DNA from: a virus
Virus record (IMG/VR): IMGVR_UViG_3300029319_000106
Coordinates: 1 to 44,586 of that record
Strand: one strand, 5' to 3'
Length of the DNA stretch: 44,586 nucleotides
A program made the translations under genes and the position numbers. The notes under the pieces are model-generated. The model saw only the letters and a list, made by a program, of their open reading frames with translations, was not told the DNA's origin and ran no database searches. Positions 8,561 through 16,855 of the stretch are shown piece by piece. The stretch's first letter is position 1; each line of letters opens with the position of its first letter.

Positions 8561-9235
8561 CAGTTTTTTGATGTCGATGTCAAAGTACAGTTCCTTGTGT
8601 TTTTCATACACCCAACCGTCCCTGTCAAACACGCCTTGGCCACGATTACGTTTGGCAGTTCTATCTTTCATTTTTCTGATCTTGATAAAGATATCATCAC
8701 GAAACACAAAACGATCCACTGCTTTTGCAAGGTCTCCAGTGTATTGATCAACGTGCCAATGCCATAGGAAAGGTGCCCAAAAATAACCAAGTGCATCACG
8801 CCATTCTTTGGTCACAATAGGTTGTGTGCAACTTTGCATTTCTGCTCTGTTTGGTCTGCCATCATACACTGCCATACAAAATATTCCATCAGGGTAATCT
8901 TGTTTGGTTTGTATTACTTTAGTGTCCCATCCTTGTGTAACAAACTGTATTTCATCACCTGCCAACATGTAATAATCTGCTTGTGTATTTTCACACAGCA
9001 TATTCCAGCTCTGCACAGTATTTTGGTCAGGGCCTATTTCCCATTGCACGGATGGGCCGTGTGTGGTTTGTAAACCTTGTAAAGTTTTTGTGTATTTTTT
9101 TAGATCAGGATCATCATCATTAAGATAATATTTTACAATTACTTCTTCCCAATTATCTGCTGTTTGTGAAGCAGTTTCTATTACCCTTTTTAGGAAGGAT
9201 GGTCTTCCACGCGATGGAATAGCAATGCATATCAT
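8540..9235 (-). CDS. GT-A type glycosyltransferase-like protein
   Basis: The N terminus IAIPSRGRPSFLKRVIE and the acidic LNDDDPD segment (about 39-44) match the opening of family 2-type glycosyltransferases. An AGDE element near residues 92-95 could be the metal-binding DXD equivalent. The protein has 231 residues, short for a complete GT2 enzyme but common for phage versions. It overlaps the upstream deoD gene by ATGA and is the last gene of the minus operon that begins at 13910. Acceptor and donor are unknown. The C terminus is Lys/Arg-rich. Confidence 0.65.
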   Translation of the reverse strand: MICIAIPSRGRPSFLKRVIETASQTADNWEEVIVKYYLNDDDPDLKKYTKTLQGLQTTHGPSVQWEIGPDQNTVQSWNMLCENTQADYYMLAGDEIQFVTQGWDTKVIQTKQDYPDGIFCMAVYDGRPNRAEMQSCTQPIVTKEWRDALGYFWAPFLWHWHVDQYTGDLAKAVDRFVFRDDIFIKIRKMKDRTAKRNRGQGVFDRDGWVYEKHKELYFDIDIKKLLDKMSK

Positions 9236-9927
9236 AATTCAAGCACACAATTAATCATACGTTCAAATCCTGTTTCACGCTGTTTTGGACTTAACTTTTT
9301 CCTATCCAACCAATTAGGATCCAAATGGTCAGACACTGTGTTGACACTCAAGGCCTTTCTGTTGTATTCAGCGGCCAGTGCATACAACATATAAGTTTCC
9401 ATTTCAACAGCCAATATGTTATATTTTTGACAATGTCTCCACCAGTCTTTGTTAGGTTGGTAAAAATAATCATTGGAAGTAATCCCTCCCACATGAGCAT
9501 CAGGACACTTGTCTATAAATTTTTTAAGTAGATTAAAATCACAACTCGGTGAATATGAGAAACCAGGAATAAGATCTTTGCCCATTGCACTGTCTGTGGA
9601 TGCTGTTGTTGCCGCAACAATATCGCCTACTTTTATACTTTTTTGTATTGCACCGCAACTTCCTACTCGTATGATTGTCTGCACATCATAAAATTTAAAC
9701 AGTTCAGTAATGTAAATTGAATTGCTAGGCATTCCCATTCCACCGCCTTGCACAGAAATATTCCTTCCTTTATAAACACCTGTAAATCCTAAGCAGTTCC
9801 TTACACTATTAATTTGTCTTACGTCGGTCAAGAAAGTGTGTGCAATCCATTTGGCCCTTAAAGGATCTCCCGGCATCAACACTGTGTCAGCATAGTCGCC
9901 TTTTTGTGCTTCAATGTGTGGCGTCAT
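9232..9927 (-). CDS. deoD: Purine nucleoside phosphorylase, DeoD type
   Basis: The enzyme splits purine (deoxy)nucleosides with phosphate into base and (deoxy)ribose-1-phosphate. The 231-residue protein aligns without gaps to E. coli DeoD over the visible active-site positions: H4, G20, R24, R43, R87 and S90 (IRVGSCGA), then a VEMET segment for ribose contact and a TVSDH segment with the catalytic Asp. All key residues are present, so it should be active, probably as the usual hexamer in the cytoplasm. A good Shine-Dalgarno site (GGAAGGAG) precedes the ATG. It lies between a HAD phosphatase and a glycosyltransferase, so it could serve nucleotide salvage from host DNA or supply ribose-1-phosphate. 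Confidence 0.93.
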   Translation of the reverse strand: MTPHIEAQKGDYADTVLMPGDPLRAKWIAHTFLTDVRQINSVRNCLGFTGVYKGRNISVQGGGMGMPSNSIYITELFKFYDVQTIIRVGSCGAIQKSIKVGDIVAATTASTDSAMGKDLIPGFSYSPSCDFNLLKKFIDKCPDAHVGGITSNDYFYQPNKDWWRHCQKYNILAVEMETYMLYALAAEYNRKALSVNTVSDHLDPNWLDRKKLSPKQRETGFERMINCVLEL

Positions 9928-10477
9928 ACAACTCCTTCCAATTCTTTACTCTCTTTCCATTATATGATCTATTGTATGGATGGTCAAATATGTATGTGTC
10001 CATGCCAATGGCGTCTCCAGCTTGTGCATGAGACACATTATCCTCTAACCAGACATATCCAGTGCCTTTGTATCTTTGCTCTAACACAAATTTTTTTCCT
10101 TTGCGAAAATCTAAACTGCAATCTATGTAATCAAAGACATCTCCGAAAATATGTTTTAGATTTTCAGTTCTTAATTTTTGTGCGTACTTGTCCATGTGTA
10201 AACTACTAATCACCTCAAATCTATAACCATCGTCAGCAAATTTTGTAACATACTCAACACTGTCTTTGTAAGCAGGCAAGTATCCTACCGACCCAGACTC
10301 ATTGAATCTTGACACTTGATTCTGTGCCTCTGCTTCATCAATAGCGTATCTTAATGTTTGACTGAAGTGCTGATCTGCTTCCGGTAGTTTTTGATATCCT
10401 TGTTCCGCCATCCACACATCAAATGCAAATGCCCAATCTAACAATACACCATCACAGTCACTGATTATTTTCTTCAC
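9911..10477 (-). CDS. HAD-superfamily phosphatase-like protein
   Basis: The 188-residue protein opens with the HAD motif I DCDGV at residues 7-11, where D7 would be the nucleophile. It has a typical helical cap region, a SSLHMDKY motif II area near residue 95 and a WLEDNVSHAQAG motif IV-like segment near 150. The likely reaction is dephosphorylation of a small metabolite such as a sugar phosphate or nucleotide. The start is a GTG at 10477-10475 that overlaps the end of the upstream nucleotidyltransferase gene. Its neighbours, a sugar nucleotidyltransferase and deoD, suggest a role in making an activated sugar or in nucleoside breakdown. Confidence 0.75.
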   Translation of the reverse strand: MKKIISDCDGVLLDWAFAFDVWMAEQGYQKLPEADQHFSQTLRYAIDEAEAQNQVSRFNESGSVGYLPAYKDSVEYVTKFADDGYRFEVISSLHMDKYAQKLRTENLKHIFGDVFDYIDCSLDFRKGKKFVLEQRYKGTGYVWLEDNVSHAQAGDAIGMDTYIFDHPYNRSYNGKRVKNWKELYDATH

Positions 10478-11195
10478 TGAGCAACACTCTCCTTATTTCT
10501 TCCCATGTACCTAAATCAACATAATCATCCACTTTAATAGCTTTGGATTTGTATATAGGAGTTTGTTTTATTTCTTCATTGTCAATGCGTTGCTTTAAAG
10601 TAGACTTTTCCATGAAAGTCATGCACGAATCAAAAGTCCTTTTCCTAAAAGCAAAAGCACACCAATACGCATTAAAATTTTCATATCCTGATTCTGGTTT
10701 GTCTTCATACCGTTCCACAATGTTTTCTGAATTCACATATAATGATCCTTTTGTCTTTAAAACATTGGGATCATTTTCTTGTTTGTATAAAAATGTAAAT
10801 CCTGTTTCTGTTAGGGAATTTGTTACAGTTTCAAATAGATCTGTGTTTGGAGACAATGTCATTATGGTGTCAGGTAATAACACAATATTGTGTTCACCAA
10901 ACACATGCTTTGCACTTTTTATTGCTCCTGTGTATTCATATTCATTTGGATTTTGATACACAAATGAAATGTTATATCTGTCTTTGTATTTGGAAAGATA
11001 AGATATTATTTCTGTTTTATCTTCATTTATAACAACAACAAACTCAACATCTTTACGTCCATAGTCCCTAAAAAAATTAAATGAACTATCGATCAATGCT
11101 TCGTGATCATTAAGACGAAGTATTTCTTTAGGATATGGCAAATTTAAACGTGTGCCATTACCCGCGGCTGGTAAAATTACTTTAAGATTGCTCAT
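10458..11195 (-). CDS. Sugar nucleotidyltransferase-like protein
   Basis: The N-terminal signature AAGNGTRLNLPYPKE at residues 10-24 is the nucleotide-binding loop plus catalytic lysine (K23) of NTP-transferases that activate sugars. A VLLPD segment near residue 108 fits the metal-binding Asp, and a KVDDYVDLGTWEE segment near the end is also typical of this family. The 245-residue length suits a minimal single-domain enzyme. The base and sugar used cannot be told. The start overlaps the upstream gene by ATGA. With the following HAD phosphatase it forms a plausible pair for producing a nucleotide-activated sugar. Confidence 0.8.
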   Translation of the reverse strand: MSNLKVILPAAGNGTRLNLPYPKEILRLNDHEALIDSSFNFFRDYGRKDVEFVVVINEDKTEIISYLSKYKDRYNISFVYQNPNEYEYTGAIKSAKHVFGEHNIVLLPDTIMTLSPNTDLFETVTNSLTETGFTFLYKQENDPNVLKTKGSLYVNSENIVERYEDKPESGYENFNAYWCAFAFRKRTFDSCMTFMEKSTLKQRIDNEEIKQTPIYKSKAIKVDDYVDLGTWEEIRRVLLSEENNQ

Positions 11196-11965
11196 GTGTC
11201 CAACAGTGTTTCATATCCTTGTGTGTCAGGGGTTATTTCTCTAAAAGGCTTTTCATATACTTGAATTTGCATGCCATATCTTTTTGTTGAATCGATGCTT
11301 GTTATTTCTTCAACTGCATGAAAGGCCCATCTTGATTTAAAAAATACAAACAGGCAGTTTTTCTTGTATGGGATTTGTTTTACTTTTTTAAATCCTTTAA
11401 AACTAAAATGTTTACCGCCAGGAGACAAATCGCCCTCACTTGCAGTGTATATACAAGTGCCTAAATGTTCATGGGTATTGTTTTCAGGTAGTGTAAAAAT
11501 GTTTGTAAACACTCTGTCGTGTCTATCTGTGTGTGGGCCTATAAAATATCCAATATCATGATGTTGTACAAACCATTCTTGCACAATCCAGTTAAGCCAA
11601 GCATCATTTTTACACAGTGGACCAAACTGTGTTGCAAAATATGTTTCATATTTTTGCTTGATTAATTTTGCGTACCAATTATTTTCAAACAAGATATTTT
11701 GAACTGATCTCCAAAATTTATCTTCTAGTTGATAACAATCAATTTGTTTACGTATTTGATAGTGTGGATTATTTTTACTGTGTTTTTTAAGCCAAGGTTT
11801 GGACAACTCACTGTTTGTTTCTAATGGATTGTATGTATGAAAATATTTGTATACTTCGTCAGGCCAAACATTTTCTATAAACATATGTGGATATGGATAC
11901 AATTGAAGGTCAGCATTGTCAATTGAATTTTTTATGTGTGTTCTACAGTTTTCAATATCAAGCAT
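11192..11965 (-). CDS. 2-oxoglutarate/Fe(II)-dependent oxygenase-like protein
   Basis: The 257-residue protein shows the facial triad layout of 2OG oxygenases: an H-x-D in GPHTDRHD near residues 145-147, a distal His in AFHAVEE near 215, and an Arg for 2-oxoglutarate in KRYGMQIQ near 227. Aromatic-rich surroundings (WAF, FFKSRW) fit the double-stranded beta helix. Such enzymes are frequent in T4-like marine phages and hydroxylate proteins, nucleotides or glycans; the substrate here is unknown. It sits inside the glycan operon, coupled at both ends (TAATG upstream, ATGA downstream). Confidence 0.75.
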   Translation of the reverse strand: MLDIENCRTHIKNSIDNADLQLYPYPHMFIENVWPDEVYKYFHTYNPLETNSELSKPWLKKHSKNNPHYQIRKQIDCYQLEDKFWRSVQNILFENNWYAKLIKQKYETYFATQFGPLCKNDAWLNWIVQEWFVQHHDIGYFIGPHTDRHDRVFTNIFTLPENNTHEHLGTCIYTASEGDLSPGGKHFSFKGFKKVKQIPYKKNCLFVFFKSRWAFHAVEEITSIDSTKRYGMQIQVYEKPFREITPDTQGYETLLDT

Positions 11966-12939
11966 TATACATTCCAGTGGATATCGCTTTCGAATACCTT
12001 ATTGAAAAAATTTTTGTTTGTAATCCTACATTCTGCTAGGAAATTTTTGTCTTGAATACCATATCGCCAATTGTTGATACTGTGCAACCAATTTTTTACT
12101 TTTCCCATGTCGCCGCCTAGTGTTCTCCAAGAAAATTTCCAAGATGTTGGTATCTTGTGTCCTGAAAAATTTTTTTGCCATAATTTTCCATATACATCAT
12201 GCTGATCTCTGTGTATGTGCAACATTTTATATCTTGGATCATCTATCTCACCTATCATTGCATGTAATCTTTGTTTTACAACTAAAGTTTTTTTACCTAG
12301 CAACATTGCCCAATATGCTCCATGATAAGAAGATGTTATAATTTTATCGCAACTTTTAATAAAGTTTACAACTGTTTCTATATCGTTTGGCGAGTTGAAA
12401 ATTTGTGCATAATTTTGTCCTTCTATAGCACGCCTAATCCATCTGTTGTTAATAGGCCAATTTTTATGATGTATTATTCCTGTGTCGTACTTTATTTCTG
12501 CATCATTGTTGTCAAAAACTTCATGCAGGCAACTTGCACATGGCACATATTCATATTGTCCTAGTGAAGCAACATGGTCTTTGTTAAACTCATCACGTGC
12601 CAAACTAGGATTTCTAATACCTAAAAAATCAAACTCTTTTAAAAGTGATACTCCATTCATACGCACAAAGCCAGGATTTAGTCCCAAACCCCATGCAACT
12701 AATTTTTTAGGCTGATGCAAATTAATATTTTTCTTCAACCATTTACGATATTTGTTGTTACCTGAACTTAACAGATCTCCGCCACCATACACTAGCACAT
12801 CAACTTCTCCCACACTTTCATTAAATTCATTTATGTGTCCCACTGTTGCGTGTTTAAACTGTGGAAAATAATGTTTAGGTGTTGCCCACCAATCTCCTGG
12901 ATTATCTTTGTCCATCGCATGGATAAAATGTATTTTCAT
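11965..12939 (-). CDS. Polysaccharide pyruvyl transferase-like protein
   Basis: The protein (324 residues) fits the pyruvyl transferase family that adds ketal pyruvate to sugars of surface polysaccharides. Visible signatures are YGGGDLLSSGN near residue 50, AWGLGLNPG, FLGIRNPSLARDEF in the middle, and SSYHGAYWAMLLGKK near 203, which matches the conserved S-x-x-H-G segment. A cysteine-containing PCASCLHE stretch is also present. The start overlaps the upstream gene by ATGA. The product would carry a negative charge on its sugar, which fits a change to the cell or virion surface. Confidence 0.75.
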   Translation of the reverse strand: MKIHFIHAMDKDNPGDWWATPKHYFPQFKHATVGHINEFNESVGEVDVLVYGGGDLLSSGNNKYRKWLKKNINLHQPKKLVAWGLGLNPGFVRMNGVSLLKEFDFLGIRNPSLARDEFNKDHVASLGQYEYVPCASCLHEVFDNNDAEIKYDTGIIHHKNWPINNRWIRRAIEGQNYAQIFNSPNDIETVVNFIKSCDKIITSSYHGAYWAMLLGKKTLVVKQRLHAMIGEIDDPRYKMLHIHRDQHDVYGKLWQKNFSGHKIPTSWKFSWRTLGGDMGKVKNWLHSINNWRYGIQDKNFLAECRITNKNFFNKVFESDIHWNV

Positions 12940-13910
12940 AACAAGTTTTCTATCAAAGGCTTAAACCTACGCCACACTGTGCCATCTCTTACTTCCTGTA
13001 TGTTCCAATTGGCGTATGCTAGATTGTGCAACCATTGTGTCCGATCAGGCATAACAGGATTTTCTATCTGTTTAAGATCATGTGATCCAATATCCCATGC
13101 AAGGCAAAGATCGGAGGTTAAAAATACTGGGATTCCATAAGTGGCCGCGTCCACTGCGGCAGTTGAATTGTGCGTGACTACACAATGTATGTTGTTCAAC
13201 TCTTCCAAGAATGTCCATCTATATCCTTTGAACATTCCACCGCCTCTTGTCATGTCTGCAATTTTTATTTGCGGATGTCGTTTGCTGATATCTTCTGCAC
13301 ATTTGTCAGCATGATTAGGATGTGGTCTCAACATCAATGGTCTATCTGTTACGCCTTTAAGTTGTTCAACAACTTCATCTACCCACTTGTAAGGATCTTT
13401 TTGTGCCATGCTCCAGTTGTCTTTAGGCTGTGTACACAACAAAATATATTTGCCTTCTTTACGCCATGGTCTTTCATCTATATTAAAAGTGGATTTTATT
13501 TTTTGCCATCTGTCTCCTGGTGAGTCATTATTAAGGAAATTTCCATTACGCATAGGTGACCAAAGGCCACATCTAAAATAATGTTTTTCAGGATCAGTTG
13601 CTCTGTTGCCAAAACTGGTCCAAAGGCCTCCATCGAAGACAATTGGTACTCCTCCGTGTTGCTCCATGTGTTGTCTTATTTTGCGTCTATTACCTTTGAG
13701 AAAATCACCAGCATTGTCAGGCCCATATCCAAAATGCACACACACTTTTTCTTTAGGAGGCCCCATCCATTTTTCTTTATCAGGTACGCCTTCTATCCAT
13801 ACAGGATCGTCGCCGGCAGCTTTTATACCTTCCCGCCATGCCTTTATCATTTCAAAAGATGCACCCGTTCCCCTGCGTTTTACAGTGTTTCGGAAAATTT
13901 CAACCTTCAT
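12936..13910 (-). CDS. GT-B-like capsule/surface polysaccharide protein, paralog 1
   Basis: I assign this 324-residue protein to a GT-B-like group by its C-terminal half. A strand with LMLRPHPNHADKC near residue 205 is followed by VVTHNSTAAVDAATYGIPVF near 255, a donor-site layout seen in capsule biosynthesis and CDP-glycerol transferase-like proteins. The same C-terminal arrangement, including the ENPV-PDR and LAY segments, recurs in the genes at 14728 and 16058. The preferred ATG at 13910 follows a TTTAAATA octamer by 7 bases; an alternative start at 13934 would lie inside the shared promoter. It is the first gene of the minus operon down to 8540. Confidence 0.65.
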   Translation of the reverse strand: MKVEIFRNTVKRRGTGASFEMIKAWREGIKAAGDDPVWIEGVPDKEKWMGPPKEKVCVHFGYGPDNAGDFLKGNRRKIRQHMEQHGGVPIVFDGGLWTSFGNRATDPEKHYFRCGLWSPMRNGNFLNNDSPGDRWQKIKSTFNIDERPWRKEGKYILLCTQPKDNWSMAQKDPYKWVDEVVEQLKGVTDRPLMLRPHPNHADKCAEDISKRHPQIKIADMTRGGGMFKGYRWTFLEELNNIHCVVTHNSTAAVDAATYGIPVFLTSDLCLAWDIGSHDLKQIENPVMPDRTQWLHNLAYANWNIQEVRDGTVWRRFKPLIENLL

Positions 13911-13936
13911 ATATGCGTATTTAAATAGCAACAACT
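13911..13936. promoter_or_regulatory. Palindromic TATTTAAATA divergent promoter
   Basis: The perfect palindrome TATTTAAATA at 13918-13927 gives a TTTAAATA octamer on each strand. The minus-strand copy (13918-13925) lies 7 bases before the ATG at 13910 and the plus-strand copy (13920-13927) lies 9 bases before the ATG at 13937. One element could serve both glycan operons in turn. Confidence 0.55.
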
Positions 13937-14731
13937 ATGGCACGTTCAATCACGGTAATCAGCACATTCTCAGATGAGGGTTGGCAACAGTACGGTAAAC
14001 GTTTTGTTGAAACCTATGTAAAATATTGGCCGAAAGAAATACAACTAAAAATTTATTGTGACACTGTGCAAAAAGGTTTTCCAAGTGTTGAATGGATCAA
14101 ACTGAATGATGTCTGCCCTGACTTGGTTGCATTTAAAGAACGCCACAAAAATAATCAACATGCACATGGTTTGAAACCAGATGGTAGTAAAAAGTCATAT
14201 TTGTGGGACGCAGTAAAGTTTGCTCATAAATCATATTGTGTATCACACGCGGCTCTCAATAGCTCAACAGATTTAATTATCTGGTTGGATGCAGATGTTG
14301 TTACCCACTCACCTGTTCCATTTGAGTTTATTGAGAGTCTGCTTCCTCAAAATCATTATTGTGCATACTTAGGTAGACAAAAAATTTATCCCGAATGTGG
14401 ATTTGTGATCTATGATACAAGATCAAATTATAACAAAAGTTTCATGCATGATTGGCAAGATTACTATAACAAAGATTCTTTGTTTAAGGAAATCGAATAT
14501 CATGATTCTTATCTGTTTTGGCAACTTGTGAAAAAACATCAGTCCACAGGTATGTTAACCACAAATATTTCAGAGGGGCATCCCCACAGACCAGGCGTGC
14601 ATGTGTTTATAAATTCACCACTAGGTGAATACATGGATCACTTGAAAGGCAAACGCAAAAAGACAGGCAGTAGTAAGCCTACTGACATATATTATAAACG
14701 CAATGCAGATTATTGGAAACAGATCAAATGA
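13937..14731 (+). CDS. GT-A glycosyltransferase-like protein
   Basis: The 264-residue protein has a metal-binding LDADVV element (D118, D120) after a Rossmann-like N-terminal region starting ITVISTFSDEGW. The CGFVIYDTRSNYNKSF segment near residue 155 is typical of phage and GT8/GT32-type transferases. The donor and acceptor are unknown. It is the first gene of a plus-strand operon; its stop overlaps the next start by ATGA. Its ATG lies 9 bases after a TTTAAATA octamer shared with the divergent operon. The C terminus is Lys-rich. Confidence 0.7.
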   Translation: MARSITVISTFSDEGWQQYGKRFVETYVKYWPKEIQLKIYCDTVQKGFPSVEWIKLNDVCPDLVAFKERHKNNQHAHGLKPDGSKKSYLWDAVKFAHKSYCVSHAALNSSTDLIIWLDADVVTHSPVPFEFIESLLPQNHYCAYLGRQKIYPECGFVIYDTRSNYNKSFMHDWQDYYNKDSLFKEIEYHDSYLFWQLVKKHQSTGMLTTNISEGHPHRPGVHVFINSPLGEYMDHLKGKRKKTGSSKPTDIYYKRNADYWKQIK

Positions 14732-15501
14732 AACTGAATATTATAAACAATGCACATGGATCTGATTCGAAAGCTTGGTATACACTATCCCCGTTAAAAG
14801 AAATGTATCAAGACAAAAATGGGATAGACACCATGTGGGGACTAGGATCCCAAAACTACAATCGATGTTTACAACACAAACAAAACAGCACTCCATGGAT
14901 GTTCTGTGACATGCCTTATTGGAATCGCTGGAATCCTAATAATCCTCATGATGATTATGCATGGAGAATAATAAAAGATGCACTCCACGTTAATAAAATT
15001 ATAGACAACTTACCAAAAGACAAAATACAACATATAAATTGTAAAGATTGGAAAGAAAGTGGTGATTACATTTTAGTTGCTCCTTCAAGTAGCACTGTTA
15101 ACACATTTATAGGTAAGCCTAAATGGCTTGAAGACACTATTGATTTTTTGAAAACAAAAACAGATATGCCAATACGTGTTAGACACAAACCAAGAAAAAA
15201 AGGCAGAAGTGGGCCTGCATATGCTGATGTGCCGTTGATAGAAGATTTGTCAAAGGCATCTTGTGTGGTTACATCATGTTCTATGGTCAGTGTGGATGCT
15301 GTGATCGAAGGTGTTCCAGTGTATTGTGATCCTAATTGCTGTGCGGCACCTGTTGGGCAAACAATTGAAAATTTTGGCAAACCAAACTATGCAAACAGTA
15401 GATTAAGTTGGTTATCTACATTAAGTTACCATCAATATACTAAATCAGAAATAAAGTCAGGATTGTTTGCAGAAATGTTTAAACAAATGTACAACATATG
15501 A
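14728..15501 (+). CDS. GT-B-like surface polysaccharide protein, paralog 2
   Basis: The 257-residue protein shares its second half with the products at 12936 and 16058: a strand ILVAPSSSTVNTF, a KPKWLEDTIDFLKTKTDMPI helix region, then VVTSCSMVSVDAVIEGVPVY and a C-terminal LSYHQYTKSEIKSG. This is the donor-binding arrangement of GT-B-like capsule transferases. It is unclear whether it is active alone, as its N-terminal domain is short. I chose the ATG at 14728 because it overlaps the previous stop by ATGA, as at the next two junctions; an in-frame start five codons earlier also exists. Confidence 0.6.
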   Translation: MKLNIINNAHGSDSKAWYTLSPLKEMYQDKNGIDTMWGLGSQNYNRCLQHKQNSTPWMFCDMPYWNRWNPNNPHDDYAWRIIKDALHVNKIIDNLPKDKIQHINCKDWKESGDYILVAPSSSTVNTFIGKPKWLEDTIDFLKTKTDMPIRVRHKPRKKGRSGPAYADVPLIEDLSKASCVVTSCSMVSVDAVIEGVPVYCDPNCCAAPVGQTIENFGKPNYANSRLSWLSTLSYHQYTKSEIKSGLFAEMFKQMYNI

Positions 15502-16061
15502 AAATATTAGAAAAAGAAGATGACTGGCGTATAAGTTTTGAAAAATGTAAACCTTATCTTACAGGGTACAACGTTGCACTGGATGTAGGAGCACGTGGTG
15601 GCGAATTTGCATACTACTTGAACGGTTTCAAAACTGTACACTGTTTTGAATTTAGGGGTATTGCAAAACCTGTTGAGAAAAGATTTTTTAAACGTTGTCC
15701 TGATGAACAAAAATATAAGTTTCATCCAATTGGCATTAGTGATCACAATGGACATGAATACACAACAAATTTACGTGTTGGTAGAATCAAGGGACGTGGA
15801 TTTGTAAAAATAAAAGTAAAAACTATAGATTCATTAGGTTACACAGATGTGGACTTTATAAAACTAGATGTTGAAGGCCATGAATACAAATGTGTCGTTG
15901 GTGCAGAACAAACAATAAGAAAATACAATCCTGTTATTATAGTAGAACAGAATAGAAATGATTTCACAGCAAGTGAGTTGTTAAAGCAATGGGGTTACGT
16001 GGTTGTGGACACTTTTAATGTTGATAACAAAATACATGATTACATAATGGTGAAAAAATGA
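15498..16061 (+). CDS. FkbM-family methyltransferase
   Basis: The 187-residue protein has the FkbM pattern: LDVGARGGEFAYYL (about 29-42) for SAM binding, HCFEFRG at the end of the second strand, GISDHNG near residue 75, KVKTIDSL followed by FIKLDVEGHEYKCVVGAE (about 118-135), and VIIVEQN near 150. FkbM enzymes usually O-methylate sugars or polyketides. Both ends overlap their neighbours by ATGA, so it is co-translated with two glycan genes, and methylation of a sugar hydroxyl is the likeliest role. Confidence 0.88.
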   Translation: MKILEKEDDWRISFEKCKPYLTGYNVALDVGARGGEFAYYLNGFKTVHCFEFRGIAKPVEKRFFKRCPDEQKYKFHPIGISDHNGHEYTTNLRVGRIKGRGFVKIKVKTIDSLGYTDVDFIKLDVEGHEYKCVVGAEQTIRKYNPVIIVEQNRNDFTASELLKQWGYVVVDTFNVDNKIHDYIMVKK

Positions 16062-16855
16062 AGTGTGTAAAAACAATGCGTCGACGCACAGAAAAAATTA
16101 TTGAAGCTTGGGCAAAAGGAACTAAAGGACAAATTATCAGTCCAATCCCTAATAACAAACCTATTCCTGAAGATGATTATTTCTTCTTTGGAATATTGCG
16201 TGGTTCCGGTGATATGATGAAACGTGCCAAATCTTATTATTTCGCCGACCACGCATACTTTAACGCAGGACATGACAAAAATCCTGCATGGTACAGGATA
16301 ACAAAAAACGGCCATGTGAACAGCAGTATATCAGACAAACCAAAAGACAGATATGAAAAGTATTTTGCCAAAACACTGCAACCATGGAAAACAAATGGCA
16401 GTAAAATTATAGTATGTCCACCTACCGGTGCCATTGAATGGTACTTTGATAGTAAAGACTGGATAGAGACGTCAATTAAGACCTTAAAACAGCATACAGA
16501 CCGTGAAATAGTGGTGAGAGACAAACCTATGAATCCGCAGGTAAGTGAGCAGAATGGTATTACCACACTGTCTGGTTTCGAAAAAAACAAAAAACAAAAA
16601 CCACTTGAACAAGATCTCAAAGATGCATGGGCTGTGGTAACTTTTAATTCGTCTGTTGCTATTGATGCTATCTATCAAGGTATTCCTGTGTTTTGTGGTC
16701 CAGAGTGTTCTGCATACCCAGTTGGTAGGCGTAACCTAGCAGATATTGAGAATCCTGTGCGTCCAGATCGCGAGCCATGGCTTTGGCATTTGGCTTACAA
16801 TCAGTTCACGTTACAAGAAATGGAGAGTGGATATGCTTATGATTGTATATCATAA
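16058..16855 (+). CDS. GT-B-like surface polysaccharide protein, paralog 3
   Basis: The 265-residue protein matches the other two GT-B-like products over its second half: IIVCPPTGAIEW, a helix with WIETSIKTLKQHTDREIVV, then VVTFNSSVAIDAIYQGIPVF near residues 195-214 and a DIENPVRPDREPW...LAYNQF tail. The ENPV-PDR segment is closest to paralog 1. Lys-rich stretches occur near both ends. It ends the plus operon; its 3' end overlaps the convergent asparagine-synthetase-like gene by 19 bases. Confidence 0.6.
   Translation: MKCVKTMRRRTEKIIEAWAKGTKGQIISPIPNNKPIPEDDYFFFGILRGSGDMMKRAKSYYFADHAYFNAGHDKNPAWYRITKNGHVNSSISDKPKDRYEKYFAKTLQPWKTNGSKIIVCPPTGAIEWYFDSKDWIETSIKTLKQHTDREIVVRDKPMNPQVSEQNGITTLSGFEKNKKQKPLEQDLKDAWAVVTFNSSVAIDAIYQGIPVFCGPECSAYPVGRRNLADIENPVRPDREPWLWHLAYNQFTLQEMESGYAYDCIS

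Noticed and set aside
8540-9235. Long plus-strand frames opposite the symporter and glycosyltransferase genes
   Set aside because: They mirror the codon pattern of the real minus-strand genes and lack start signals.
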